Positions 8,865-16,520 of a stretch of 24,548 bases of DNA are shown here, piece after piece (within the stretch, counting starts at the first letter, position 1; the number at the start of each line of letters is the position of its first letter). Origin of the DNA: CAZJAD01 sp964543855 (lineage in GTDB: Bacteria; Electryoneota; RPQS01; DYHQ01); contig CAZJAD010000025.1 of NCBI GenBank assembly GCA_964543855.1, positions 1 through 24,548 of the forward strand. The letters are read 5' to 3'. Made by a program: the position numbers and the translations under genes. Below the pieces are notes generated by a model. The model was not told where the DNA came from. It saw only the letters and a list, made by a program, of their open reading frames with translations, and did not search any database.

Positions 8865-9887
8865 CTAATTCTTCAGGAGCACACTCTGGTACGTTTCGAA
8901 GTCTTCCAACACTTTCGCTGTTCCGCGCACAACACAAGTCAACGGATCTTCGGCGAGGATAATCGGCAGACTGGTCTCCTCTTGCAGGCGCGTTTCGAGT
9001 CCGCGAAGCAGAGCCCCGCCGCCGGTGAGGATAATTCCACGGTCACGGATATCAGCCGCCAGCTCCGGCGGCGTTTTCTCCAGCGACACTCGGACAGCAT
9101 CCACGATCTGAGAAACCGGCTCCGCAATCGCGTCGCGGATCTCAATCGAATTGATTTCGATGGCCTTCGGAATACCTCCCACCAGGTCTCGTCCCTTGGC
9201 CACAATGGAAAGCTCTTCTTCCAGCTCAACAGCGCTGCCGATGCGTATCTTAATCTCTTCGGCGGTGCGCTCGCCGATGAGCAGGTTATAACTGCGGCGC
9301 ATGAACTGCAGAATGCACTCATCAATCTCATCCCCGCCCACACGAATGGAAGTGTCGGTGACGATCCCCGACAGAGAAATCACCGCGATTTCCGTCGTAC
9401 CTCCACCGATGTCAATCACCATCGAACCCATCGGTTCGTTCACGGCGAGCCCGACCCCCAGAGCGGCTGCCATCGGTTCGGCGATAAGGTGCACTTCACG
9501 CGCTCCGGCATGCTCGGCGGACTCGCGGATAATGCGCTTCTCCGATTTCGTCACTCCAGAGGGAACGCACACGATAACCCGTGGGCGCATCAGGCGGTTG
9601 TTCTGCACCTTCCGGATGAACGCGCGAATCATCATCTCGGCGACTTCGTCGTCGTCAATGACGCCGTCGCGCATGGGCCGGATAACTTCGATATCCCGGT
9701 GCGTCTTGCCCATCATCTCCCGGGCTGTCGCTCCGATAGCGACAATTCGTTGGTCCGACTTGCGCACGGCAACCATCGAAGGCTCCCGCACCAAAATGCC
9801 TCGACCCTTGACATAAACAAGGGTGTTGCAGGTGCCAAGGTCAATTGCGATGTCGTTGGAAAACCACTTCCAGAATGAGAAGGGCAT
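8865..9887 (-). CDS. mreB: Rod shape-determining actin homologue MreB
   Basis: Cytoplasmic, membrane-associated actin-like ATPase whose filaments position the sidewall synthesis machinery. About 340 residues, the usual length. The nucleotide-binding motifs are all present: phosphate-1 loop DLGTCNT (16-22), phosphate-2 loop DIGGGTTE (159-166) and adenosine motif TGGGALLRG (288-296). EPMAAALG at about 137 is also typical. The N-terminus MPFSFWKWF is hydrophobic and amphipathic, as expected for membrane attachment. The start at 9887 is chosen because GAGG lies 6 bases before it. An in-frame TTG at 9899 overlaps that ribosome-binding site and is less likely. The gene heads the mre-mrd-rodA run and lies 45 bases after an unrecognised gene. 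Confidence 0.97.
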   Translation of the reverse strand: MPFSFWKWFSNDIAIDLGTCNTLVYVKGRGILVREPSMVAVRKSDQRIVAIGATAREMMGKTHRDIEVIRPMRDGVIDDDEVAEMMIRAFIRKVQNNRLMRPRVIVCVPSGVTKSEKRIIRESAEHAGAREVHLIAEPMAAALGVGLAVNEPMGSMVIDIGGGTTEIAVISLSGIVTDTSIRVGGDEIDECILQFMRRSYNLLIGERTAEEIKIRIGSAVELEEELSIVAKGRDLVGGIPKAIEINSIEIRDAIAEPVSQIVDAVRVSLEKTPPELAADIRDRGIILTGGGALLRGLETRLQEETSLPIILAEDPLTCVVRGTAKVLEDFETYQSVLLKN

Positions 9888-9893
9888 GGAAAA

Positions 9894-9897
9894 CCTC
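9894..9897 (-). promoter_or_regulatory. Ribosome-binding site that fixes the mreB start
   Basis: GAGG on the minus strand, 6 bases before the ATG at 9887. It supports that ATG over the upstream in-frame TTG at 9899, which shares bases with this site. Confidence 0.7.
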
Positions 9898-9932
9898 AAG
9901 GGTAAAAAGAAACACGCCGAACCGGCTGGCTC

Positions 9933-10277
9933 CTAAAAGTAATCTTCTCCGAGCTGAACGCCCTTCGACAAATCGGGGCGAGGGATGCCGCGCTTCTCGT
10001 CCGCTTCCCAGAGAGCCTCCAGGATCAGCGGCTGATCCTCGGCGTCCACGCGGATATACATCAAATATTGACTGCCCCACTGGGCGACAGGCTTTTTGTT
10101 TATCACGGTCTGCACCGCATCCCGCATTGTATGAAGCTTGCGCTGCACGCGACCGATGATCTTATAAATAGCACCATGAACATCTCGCCGCACAAGATAT
10201 TCCTTCCCCCCAAATCGAACCTTATTCGCCGGCCGGATAAACAGCGGCGCCGGCACTCCCTTCGGCCAAACTGGCAT
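9933..10277 (-). CDS. Hypothetical protein, 114 residues, family not recognised
   Basis: I do not recognise this protein. It is soluble-looking, with no signal peptide or membrane segment. The first half is basic and carries KVRFGGKEYLVRRDVHGAIY near residues 19-38. The C-terminal third is acidic, with LILEALWEADEKRGIP and a GEDYF end. The VRFGGKEYLV segment suggests a small beta-sheet fold, but this is only an impression. The ATG at 10277 has TAAGG 5 bases upstream; a TTG at 10292 is a poorer alternative. It lies 30 bases after the HEAT-repeat gene and 45 before mreB, so it could be co-transcribed with either. Its bases look less GC-rich than mreB. The clean frame, ribosome-binding site and spacing make a real gene likely, but function is unknown. 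Confidence 0.65.
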   Translation of the reverse strand: MPVWPKGVPAPLFIRPANKVRFGGKEYLVRRDVHGAIYKIIGRVQRKLHTMRDAVQTVINKKPVAQWGSQYLMYIRVDAEDQPLILEALWEADEKRGIPRPDLSKGVQLGEDYF

Positions 10278-10306
10278 GACAACCTTAGACAACCATGAGC
10301 ATACTT

Positions 10307-10816
10307 CTACATATCTTGCAGAATACGACTCGCCAACACCGGTACATCCTCGACAGATGAGACCCTCTTAAGATGGTTCATTAGATCGCGAATTTGACTG
10401 CGGGCATCACCCAGTTGATCATCTTCCAGAGCATAGAGGATGTGGTGCGCGCCCTCGCGCATGAAGACCGAATCGGATTTATGAATTAACGCTTCAAGTA
10501 AAGGCTTTATCGCATCCGATCCCATTCGAATGAGTCCCTCGGCAGCCAGCCAGCGAATGTCAAATCCGTCATCTTCCAACACCCTTATTAGGTAAGGCGC
10601 GGATTGGGGGTCGGCGATCTGTTCAAGCGTCTTAATGATCTCCCACCTGAAGTTGTGCTTCTTGGTCGCGATGTGTTTAGCAAGATCGCCAACGGCGGCC
10701 CTGCCGATTTCGACCAGTTCGCGTCTTGCTTGTCTGCGAGTGGACCCGTCTTGTGAACGCAGTTTATCGATAAGCAATTCGATTGTGCTCTCGGTCTGTT
10801 TGTCGTCCGTGCTCAT
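10307..10816 (-). CDS. Small HEAT-repeat protein
   Basis: A 169-residue soluble, all-helical protein built of HEAT-type helix pairs. Repeat units are visible as DGSTRRQARRELVEIGRAAVGDLAKHI (about 24-50), NFRWEIIKTLEQIADPQSAPYLIRVL (about 55-80), DDGFDIRWLAAEGLIRMGSDAIKPLLEAL (about 82-110) and VFMREGAHHILYAL (about 117-130). Such repeats form curved protein-binding scaffolds and have no catalytic activity of their own. It starts 43 bases after the P-type ATPase stop and precedes the unrecognised 114-residue gene. An AAGGA lies directly against the ATG, too close for a standard ribosome-binding site. The bases look less GC-rich than the mre genes. A role in binding or regulating the adjacent ATPase is possible from position only. 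Confidence 0.85.
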   Translation of the reverse strand: MSTDDKQTESTIELLIDKLRSQDGSTRRQARRELVEIGRAAVGDLAKHIATKKHNFRWEIIKTLEQIADPQSAPYLIRVLEDDGFDIRWLAAEGLIRMGSDAIKPLLEALIHKSDSVFMREGAHHILYALEDDQLGDARSQIRDLMNHLKRVSSVEDVPVLASRILQDM

Positions 10817-10859
10817 TCCTTACACCCGGAGTTTGATCTGTCATTCTCTTGGCCGATTC

Positions 10860-13301
10860 TCATAGCAATTTCGAATCGAGCAACTTATAGAAGTAGAGCT
10901 TGATCCGATCGTTTAGCAAGAACCACACCAAGGCGTAGCCCCACACCGAAAGTGCCCAGCCCCAACCAATGGGCGTCATTAGGATTCCATAGACGGCAAT
11001 GACCGTAGCAATCAACTGCGTGCCGGTCACCGCCGCTAGGAGCACTCGCGCTGGTCGCATTGACCAGAACGGACCCCGCGTTCGCGTAATGAAAATCGTC
11101 AGATGTCCCGCTACGGACAGTTTCAGGTACATCAGCGTCTGGATGACCTGGCGGTCGAGGTGAAACACACGCTCTCCCAGATAGAACAGTCCGAACGATG
11201 CCACTACTCCAGCCACACCCAGCACGGTCGCCAGGCCCAGCACAAGTCGCATATTCCAGACCTCTGGATTGTCCGAGTAACGCACCTTGTCATAGGCGAT
11301 GGACAGGATCGCACCGTCGTTGAGCAACGCCAGCAGCACGATCATCACCGCAGTGACCGGGTAGAAGTTGAACACCAGAATCGACAACGTCATAAAGAGA
11401 AGCACGCGAATCGTTTCTGCGATGCGGTAGATCGCATAGCTGGTCATCCGCTGGAAGATTTTACGACTCTCTTTAATCGCGTCGATGATCACGGACAGAC
11501 CGGACGTTATCAACACAATGGCCGCCGCCGCGCGCGCCGCGTCCGTCGCGCCCGACACAGCGATGCCACAGTCGGCTTTCTTCAGCGCAGGTGCGTCGTT
11601 GACCCCGTCGCCGGTCATGCCGACGATATGGCCACGCTGCTGCAGGACATCCATAATATGAAACTTGTGTTCAGGGAACACTTGAGCGAAACCATCGGCT
11701 TTCTCGATGGACTCTGCCAACTGCGCCGTCTCGTGATGGCGTGTCTCGCCGAAACCACTGGCATCGAGGATGTTTGTGCCAAGCCCCAGTTGTTTGGCAG
11801 TCTCCCGAGCGATGGCCAGTTGATCACCCGTGACCATCTTGATATTCACACCCATCTGCCGCGCGGTCTCGATTGTCGGTTTGGAATCCTCGCGGGGTGG
11901 ATCGTAAAGCGGTAAAACGCCCAGGAACTGCCATTGATCTTGCGAGTCCGTCCGCGCCACACCCAACGAACGGAACCCGCGTGCCGCGAATTCATTGATG
12001 GCTTTTTCAACGGTGGACTGCACCTGCGGCGCATTGGTGGCCAACTCCAGTATCACCTGCGGCGCGCCCTTCGTGACCTTGAACGTCTTTCCATCCCCGG
12101 TCTTGATAGTGGCCTCAGTGCGCTTATGCACCGGGTCGAACGGCTGGAAATGAAGCACTTGGTAGCCCTTCAAAGCCTGACCGTTCTTAAGGCCACCAAG
12201 CACAGCCAAATCGATGGTATCCTGACTTTCCTCGCGCGATGCCAGCGCAGCACTTAAGATAACTTGATCAGCGGAAACACCTTCTACACTGTACGGATCA
12301 CCTAAGGTGAGTTTGTTCTGGGTTAGTGTGCCGGTTTTATCTGAGCATAGCATATCCATGCCCGCCAACTCTTCGATGGCTGCCAGTCGGCTGACAATCG
12401 CCTGTTTCATCGCCAGTAGCCGAGATCCCACGGCCATCGTCACAGACAGCACCGTGGGCATCGCTACGGGAATCGCGGCCACCGTCAGCACCAAGGCGAA
12501 CTGAAGTGTGGTCGTCATCGGGTCGCCGCGGAACAGCGCAACGGCCAAAATCAGCATTACCAACACCACTGCGAGGAAAATGAGGTAATTGCCAATTTTC
12601 AGCACGGCTCGTTGGAAATGGCTGACCGTATGCGCCTCCTGAACCAGTTCCGTGGTCTTGCCAAAGTAGGTGGCCGCGCCGGTGGCGTACACGAGTGCAT
12701 CAATTTCGCCCTGACGGACAATCGAGCCCGAATAGACCGCCTCACCGGTTTTCCGCGTGACGGGCAGCGACTCACCTGTTAACGCGGACTGATCCACTTC
12801 CACGGGATCTCCTTCCAACAAGCGCGCATCCGCTGGCAGAATGTCGCCGAGACGCACGCGGATGGTATCACCAGGCACAAGTTCACGCGCCGCCAGTGTC
12901 GTCCACTTCCGATCGCGCCGGACGCGTGCCCGAACAGGTAACTGGGCCTTCAAAGCCGCGATGGCGTTACCTGCCTGATGTTCCTCCCAGAAACCGACCG
13001 TTGCATTGGCCAGAAGCAAAACGAGGATGATGAAGAAATCCGGCCAGTGCCGCACGAGCGCCGACAGAACGATTGCCGCTTCGATCATCCACGGGATCGG
13101 ACCCCAGAAATAGGTGAGGAACTTGAGGAATGGATTGACTTTTTTCTCCGCGATCTCGTTGTAGCCGTACTGCTCCAGTCGGCGCTGAGCCTCGGCTTGA
13201 CTCAAGCCATCCGGTGAGAATCCCAGCTTTGCCTGCAATTCCGGCAACGGTAGAGACTTCAGACCTTCCTTTGATCCGGACTCGCTTGCGATCGGTGGCA
13301 T
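10860..13301 (-). CDS. P-type plasma-membrane H+-ATPase (P3A type)
   Basis: An 813-residue ion pump that uses ATP to export protons and charge the membrane. The N-terminal cation-ATPase segment (about 15-70) leads to the first helix pair. The actuator domain has TGES at 175-178. The phosphorylation site is DKTGT, D321. The nucleotide domain has KGAPQ at 411-415, and the hinge is GDGVNDA at 564-570. Residues tied to proton transport in plant and fungal pumps appear conserved: an asparagine in the second helix region (N99 in LANATVGF, followed by EEHQAGNA) and the helix-6 aspartate in LLNDGA (D662). The long C-terminal autoinhibitory tail of plant and fungal enzymes is missing, as in other bacterial homologues. 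The ATG at 13301 has GAAGGA 8 bases upstream. Family is certain; the transported ion is inferred. Confidence 0.93.
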   Translation of the reverse strand: MPPIASESGSKEGLKSLPLPELQAKLGFSPDGLSQAEAQRRLEQYGYNEIAEKKVNPFLKFLTYFWGPIPWMIEAAIVLSALVRHWPDFFIILVLLLANATVGFWEEHQAGNAIAALKAQLPVRARVRRDRKWTTLAARELVPGDTIRVRLGDILPADARLLEGDPVEVDQSALTGESLPVTRKTGEAVYSGSIVRQGEIDALVYATGAATYFGKTTELVQEAHTVSHFQRAVLKIGNYLIFLAVVLVMLILAVALFRGDPMTTTLQFALVLTVAAIPVAMPTVLSVTMAVGSRLLAMKQAIVSRLAAIEELAGMDMLCSDKTGTLTQNKLTLGDPYSVEGVSADQVILSAALASREESQDTIDLAVLGGLKNGQALKGYQVLHFQPFDPVHKRTEATIKTGDGKTFKVTKGAPQVILELATNAPQVQSTVEKAINEFAARGFRSLGVARTDSQDQWQFLGVLPLYDPPREDSKPTIETARQMGVNIKMVTGDQLAIARETAKQLGLGTNILDASGFGETRHHETAQLAESIEKADGFAQVFPEHKFHIMDVLQQRGHIVGMTGDGVNDAPALKKADCGIAVSGATDAARAAAAIVLITSGLSVIIDAIKESRKIFQRMTSYAIYRIAETIRVLLFMTLSILVFNFYPVTAVMIVLLALLNDGAILSIAYDKVRYSDNPEVWNMRLVLGLATVLGVAGVVASFGLFYLGERVFHLDRQVIQTLMYLKLSVAGHLTIFITRTRGPFWSMRPARVLLAAVTGTQLIATVIAVYGILMTPIGWGWALSVWGYALVWFLLNDRIKLYFYKLLDSKLL

Positions 13302-13416
13302 GACAACTATCCTTCAGCTCTCGTTACACTGACAGAGCATTTGCTTATGTTAGATCGCTTGTTGCAGAATCAAGCGCGGTACTGAATTGTGATTGGACAG
13401 CCGAAACCGGTGATCC
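13302..13416 (-). other. 115-base gap between purH and the P-type ATPase; possible promoter
   Basis: One of the longest non-coding gaps outside the transposase island. It carries the ATPase ribosome-binding site and, further upstream on the minus strand, TTGATT (13368-13373) and TAACAT (13347-13352) separated by only 15 bases. That is a weak match to a sigma-70 promoter. I see no hairpin followed by a T run after the purH stop, so there is no clear terminator. The gap makes a separate transcription start for the ATPase plausible, not proven. Confidence 0.3.
13310..13315 (-). promoter_or_regulatory. Ribosome-binding site of the P-type ATPase
   Basis: GAAGGA on the minus strand, 8 bases before the ATG at 13301. 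It is one of the better ribosome-binding sites in the window and fits independent translation of this gene. Confidence 0.65.
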
Positions 13417-14955
13417 CTAATGCCGGAAATGCCGTCGTCCCGTAAACACCATCGCAACATTCTGCTCGTCGGCGGCCTCGATGACCTCGCTGTCCCGCCG
13501 ACTCCCGCCGGGCTGAATCACAGCCGTCGCGCCAGCCCGTGCCGCGGCATCCAACCCATCTCGGAACGGGAAGAACGCGTCGCTGGCACAGACGGAACCG
13601 ACAAGCGTCAGCCCCGATTTCGTCGCCTTTCGTATCGCGACCTCCACGCTGTCCACCCGCGACATCTGTCCGGCGCCAATCCCCAGCGTGTGCACGGCAT
13701 CGGCAAAAACAATCCCATTCGACCGTACATGCTTGCACACTCGCCATGCCAGTTCCAGCGCTTCCATTTCATCCGCGGTCGGCGCACGCTTCGTCACGAC
13801 TTTCGAATCACCGAGCTCCGGAAACCCCTCATCGCTTTCTTGCCTGAGCACTCCACCCCACACGCTGCGCAGGTCTTCCACCGCCGCTGGCTTGCGAAGC
13901 TCCTGCAGATCATAGGTCAAAATTCGCAGCGATTTCTTCTTCGCAAATTCCGTCAGCGCTTCCTCGCTGACGCTCGGCGCGAGAACAACCTCCAGGAAAA
14001 TTTCCGCCAGAATTTCGGCCGTCTCTCCGTCGAGCGGCTTCGTCAGCGCGACGATGCCCCCGAATGCCGAGACCGGATCGGTCTCCAGCGCACGGCGAAC
14101 GGCCTGCGCTGGCGTCAATGCCAGCCCCACTCCGCATGGCGTGGCGTGTTTGATAATAACCGCCGCACAGGTGGCAAATTCACGCGCAAGCCTCAGTGCT
14201 CCGTGAGCGTCTTGAAGGTTGTTATAGGAAAGCTGCTTCCCCTGCAGTTGCTTCAGAGCGGCAATGCCCCCATAAGGTGCGCCGACCTCCACATAGAGCG
14301 CGCCTTTCTGATGCGGATTCTCACCGTAGCGGCATTCCTGCACCCGCTCGAGTGAAACACCGACATATTTGCCGTCCGAAAGATACTCGGTGACCGCGGC
14401 ATCGTAGGCCGACAGCCGCGCGAAAGTCCGAGCGGCGAATTCGCGCCGAAGCCCGGCTCCAATCACCTGACCGCCACTACGGAAATCATCGATGAACTCA
14501 CGATAATCCGACGGGTCGGAGAGCACAACCACATCCGAGTAATTCTTCGCCGCCGCGCGAGCCATGGTCGGGCCGCCGACATCAATCGCTTCAATAACTT
14601 CCGAGGTCGCCTTTCCATCCGCCACCGCCTGGCGAAACGGATAGAAGTTCACCACGACAAGGTCGATGTAGTCCGCTTCCAGCCGCTTCAAGCCCTCGGC
14701 ATCGCCCGGGTGGGAGCGCCGCGCCAAAATCCCCGCATGGATGCGCGGATGCAGCGTCTTGATGCGGCCATCCAGAGCCTCGGGCATCCCCGTCCACTCT
14801 TCGACTGACACGACAGGCAAACCCGAATCAAGCAGCGTCTTCGCCGTCCCGCCGGAAGCGAGAAGCTGGACGCCAGCTTCGTGCAATACCCGGGCAAGGT
14901 CTGCGAGCCCCTGCTTATCGGAAACCGAAAGAAGTGCCCGACGAATCTTCTCCAC
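13417..14955 (-). CDS. purH: Bifunctional AICAR transformylase / IMP cyclohydrolase
   Basis: Cytoplasmic enzyme for the last two steps of IMP synthesis: formylation of AICAR with 10-formyl-tetrahydrofolate, then ring closure to IMP. About 512 residues, the usual length. The N-terminal cyclohydrolase domain shows SVSDKQGL, GGTAKTL and RIKTLHPRIHAGIL (from residue 64). The transformylase domain starts near RYGENPHQ (209-216), and its catalytic lysine-histidine pair is in KHATPCG (K269, H270). Many homologues have asparagine where this one has the threonine. The C-terminus has the expected SDAFFPFRDGLD and IQPGGSRRD. The start is GTG at 14955, which has GAGG 7 bases upstream; a GTG two codons earlier (14961) sits too close to that site. 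It follows purN directly, so the two folate-dependent purine enzymes are co-expressed. Confidence 0.96.
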   Translation of the reverse strand: MEKIRRALLSVSDKQGLADLARVLHEAGVQLLASGGTAKTLLDSGLPVVSVEEWTGMPEALDGRIKTLHPRIHAGILARRSHPGDAEGLKRLEADYIDLVVVNFYPFRQAVADGKATSEVIEAIDVGGPTMARAAAKNYSDVVVLSDPSDYREFIDDFRSGGQVIGAGLRREFAARTFARLSAYDAAVTEYLSDGKYVGVSLERVQECRYGENPHQKGALYVEVGAPYGGIAALKQLQGKQLSYNNLQDAHGALRLAREFATCAAVIIKHATPCGVGLALTPAQAVRRALETDPVSAFGGIVALTKPLDGETAEILAEIFLEVVLAPSVSEEALTEFAKKKSLRILTYDLQELRKPAAVEDLRSVWGGVLRQESDEGFPELGDSKVVTKRAPTADEMEALELAWRVCKHVRSNGIVFADAVHTLGIGAGQMSRVDSVEVAIRKATKSGLTLVGSVCASDAFFPFRDGLDAAARAGATAVIQPGGSRRDSEVIEAADEQNVAMVFTGRRHFRH

Positions 14956-14962
14956 TTTCACA

Positions 14963-14966
14963 CCTC
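14963..14966 (-). promoter_or_regulatory. Ribosome-binding site that decides the purH start
   Basis: GAGG on the minus strand, overlapping the purN stop codon. It is 7 bases from the GTG at 14955 but only 1 base from the GTG at 14961, so the shorter purH is favoured. Confidence 0.6.
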
Positions 14967-15582
14967 ACGCAAGGATGTGCACTCGCCCGTGCTCGACTCG
15001 CACACGGTTCTGCACAAAAAGTCTGACCGCATCGCCGTAAATCTGATGTTCCACTTCAAGCACTCGCGCCGCCAGGCTCTCCGGCGTATCCCCTTCCCGA
15101 ACCTCCACAGCCCTCTGCAGGACAATCGGGCCATGATCATATTTGTCATCCGCCAGATGCACGGTGACACCTGTTACACGGCACCCCGCTTCAAGCACGG
15201 CCTCGTGCACGCGCCTGCCGTACAGCCCCTTGCCTCCAAACGAAGGCAAGAGCGCCGGATGAATGTTCAACACGCGATAGGGATAAGCACGCAGCAGCGC
15301 ACCCGGCAACTTCCGCAAATACCCCGCCATGAGGATAAGCTCAACCCCGTGCTCCCGAAGAATCTCCAAGAGCCGCGCTGCAAAAGCAGGGCCTTCAGCA
15401 AAATCATCCCGGCGCACGAGGTAAGCAGCCACGCCCAATTCCTTGGCGCGCTCAAACACTCCCGCGTCCGGCACATTGCAGATGACAACGGCAGCACCCG
15501 CACCCAGTTCACCGCTTTGGCACCGCCGGGCGACTGCCTCAAAATTCGAACCCGAGCCGGATGCGAAAAAGCCAAGCTTCAC
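14965..15582 (-). CDS. purN: Phosphoribosylglycinamide formyltransferase
   Basis: Cytoplasmic enzyme for the third step of purine synthesis. It transfers the formyl group from 10-formyl-tetrahydrofolate to glycinamide ribonucleotide. The 205 residues match the family. The phosphate-binding loop SGSGSNF is at residues 8-14. The catalytic asparagine and histidine are in LNIHPALLPSF (N106, H108, the same numbers as in the E. coli enzyme). The catalytic aspartate aligns with D146 in HLADDKYDHGP. The GTG start at 15582 overlaps the stop of the LD-carboxypeptidase as GTGA. The stop lies 9 bases before the preferred purH start. It is the folate-dependent type, unrelated to PurT. Confidence 0.96.
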   Translation of the reverse strand: MKLGFFASGSGSNFEAVARRCQSGELGAGAAVVICNVPDAGVFERAKELGVAAYLVRRDDFAEGPAFAARLLEILREHGVELILMAGYLRKLPGALLRAYPYRVLNIHPALLPSFGGKGLYGRRVHEAVLEAGCRVTGVTVHLADDKYDHGPIVLQRAVEVREGDTPESLAARVLEVEHQIYGDAVRLFVQNRVRVEHGRVHILA

Positions 15583-16520
15583 GCGGCCTCCTCAACGACC
15601 GGATCAAGCAGATGGAGTTCTCCTCGTTCAGCATCCAACCGGACACGCGGCCCCACAGGCAGCGTGGCGCGCTCGGAGCCGTGTCCGTACGGAACTCCGA
15701 AAAGAATCGGAAAACCATAACTCGCCGTCGCATCACGAACGATCTCTTCCACGGCGGGCATGCCTTCCTCAACCGGCGCTCCGTGTGTCAGGTCTCCAAT
15801 GACAAGGCCGCCGATGCGAGCGAACACTCCGGCATTACGCAGGTGGAAGAGGAGTCGATCCACTCTGTAGCGCGCCTCGCCGACCTCTTCCAAAACGAGA
15901 ATCGCGCCGGAGAGATCCGGCAGAAACGGCGTTCCCAGGAGGCTGCAGATGAGTGTCAGATTGCCGGGCAGGAGCACGCCTTCGCACTGTCCACCGCGCA
16001 ACGCCTTGAAACCGTCTTTGGCATAGCCTGCCAGCACATCACCGCGCACCTTCCCGGAAAGAAGGTCCAGCGTTCCCGCCAATCCCGCCTCCGCAACTCC
16101 ACCGGCCCACTCAACAGCAAGCGGTCCGGAGAAGGTCACGAATCCCGCCCGCGCGAAAAGCACCCATTGGAGCGCCGTCGCATCAGAGAACGCGACAAAA
16201 GGCTTTCGCGAACCGGCAATTCGCTCCAATCGGATTCGCCTCAGAATCCGGCTCGCGCCGTAGCCCCCGCGCGAAACGAAAACAGCATCCACATCGTCGC
16301 GCTGAAACATCGCATGAAGCTCCGACACCCGCGTGTCATCATCACCGGCCAGGTATCCTCGCCGCTGAAAAACCGACGGCGACAGGACAACCTTGTAGCC
16401 TCTCCGTTCAATCGCTCGCACCGCGGCCTTGAGCTTCCCCTCCGCGACCGGCCCGGACGGCGAACAGATACCGATGGTCGCGCGCGCGGCAAGAGGCCGC
16501 GGCAGTTGTGTCTGGTTCAC
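15579..16520 (-). CDS. LD-carboxypeptidase, peptidase family S66
   Basis: Serine peptidase of the muramoyltetrapeptide carboxypeptidase family (LdcA type). The family removes the terminal D-alanine from tetrapeptides during peptidoglycan recycling; some relatives instead cleave microcin-like compounds. Numbering from the first in-frame GTG (16529), the catalytic serine is in AFSDAT (S115), the glutamate in VLEEVGE (E214 or E215) and the histidine in YGHG (H283). RGGYGA near 87 is also typical. No signal peptide is seen, consistent with a cytoplasmic recycling enzyme. I prefer the GTG at 16520 (313 residues) because it overlaps the upstream stop as GTGA and follows a G-rich stretch. It ends in a GTGA overlap with purN. 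Family membership is firm; the exact substrate is inferred. Confidence 0.92.
   Translation of the reverse strand: MNQTQLPRPLAARATIGICSPSGPVAEGKLKAAVRAIERRGYKVVLSPSVFQRRGYLAGDDDTRVSELHAMFQRDDVDAVFVSRGGYGASRILRRIRLERIAGSRKPFVAFSDATALQWVLFARAGFVTFSGPLAVEWAGGVAEAGLAGTLDLLSGKVRGDVLAGYAKDGFKALRGGQCEGVLLPGNLTLICSLLGTPFLPDLSGAILVLEEVGEARYRVDRLLFHLRNAGVFARIGGLVIGDLTHGAPVEEGMPAVEEIVRDATASYGFPILFGVPYGHGSERATLPVGPRVRLDAERGELHLLDPVVEEAA

Noticed and set aside
8373..9878. 501-residue open frame on the plus strand
   Set aside because: It lies antisense across mreC and mreB, both unmistakable, and its translation has no recognisable domain and an odd His/Arg-rich composition.
13341..13416. Confident sigma-70 promoter for the P-type ATPase
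   Set aside because: The candidate -35 and -10 boxes match only partly and are 15 bases apart, so I list the gap as a possible promoter only.
13420..14355. 311-residue open frame on the plus strand
   Set aside because: Antisense to purH, low-complexity Arg/His-rich translation, no recognisable motif.
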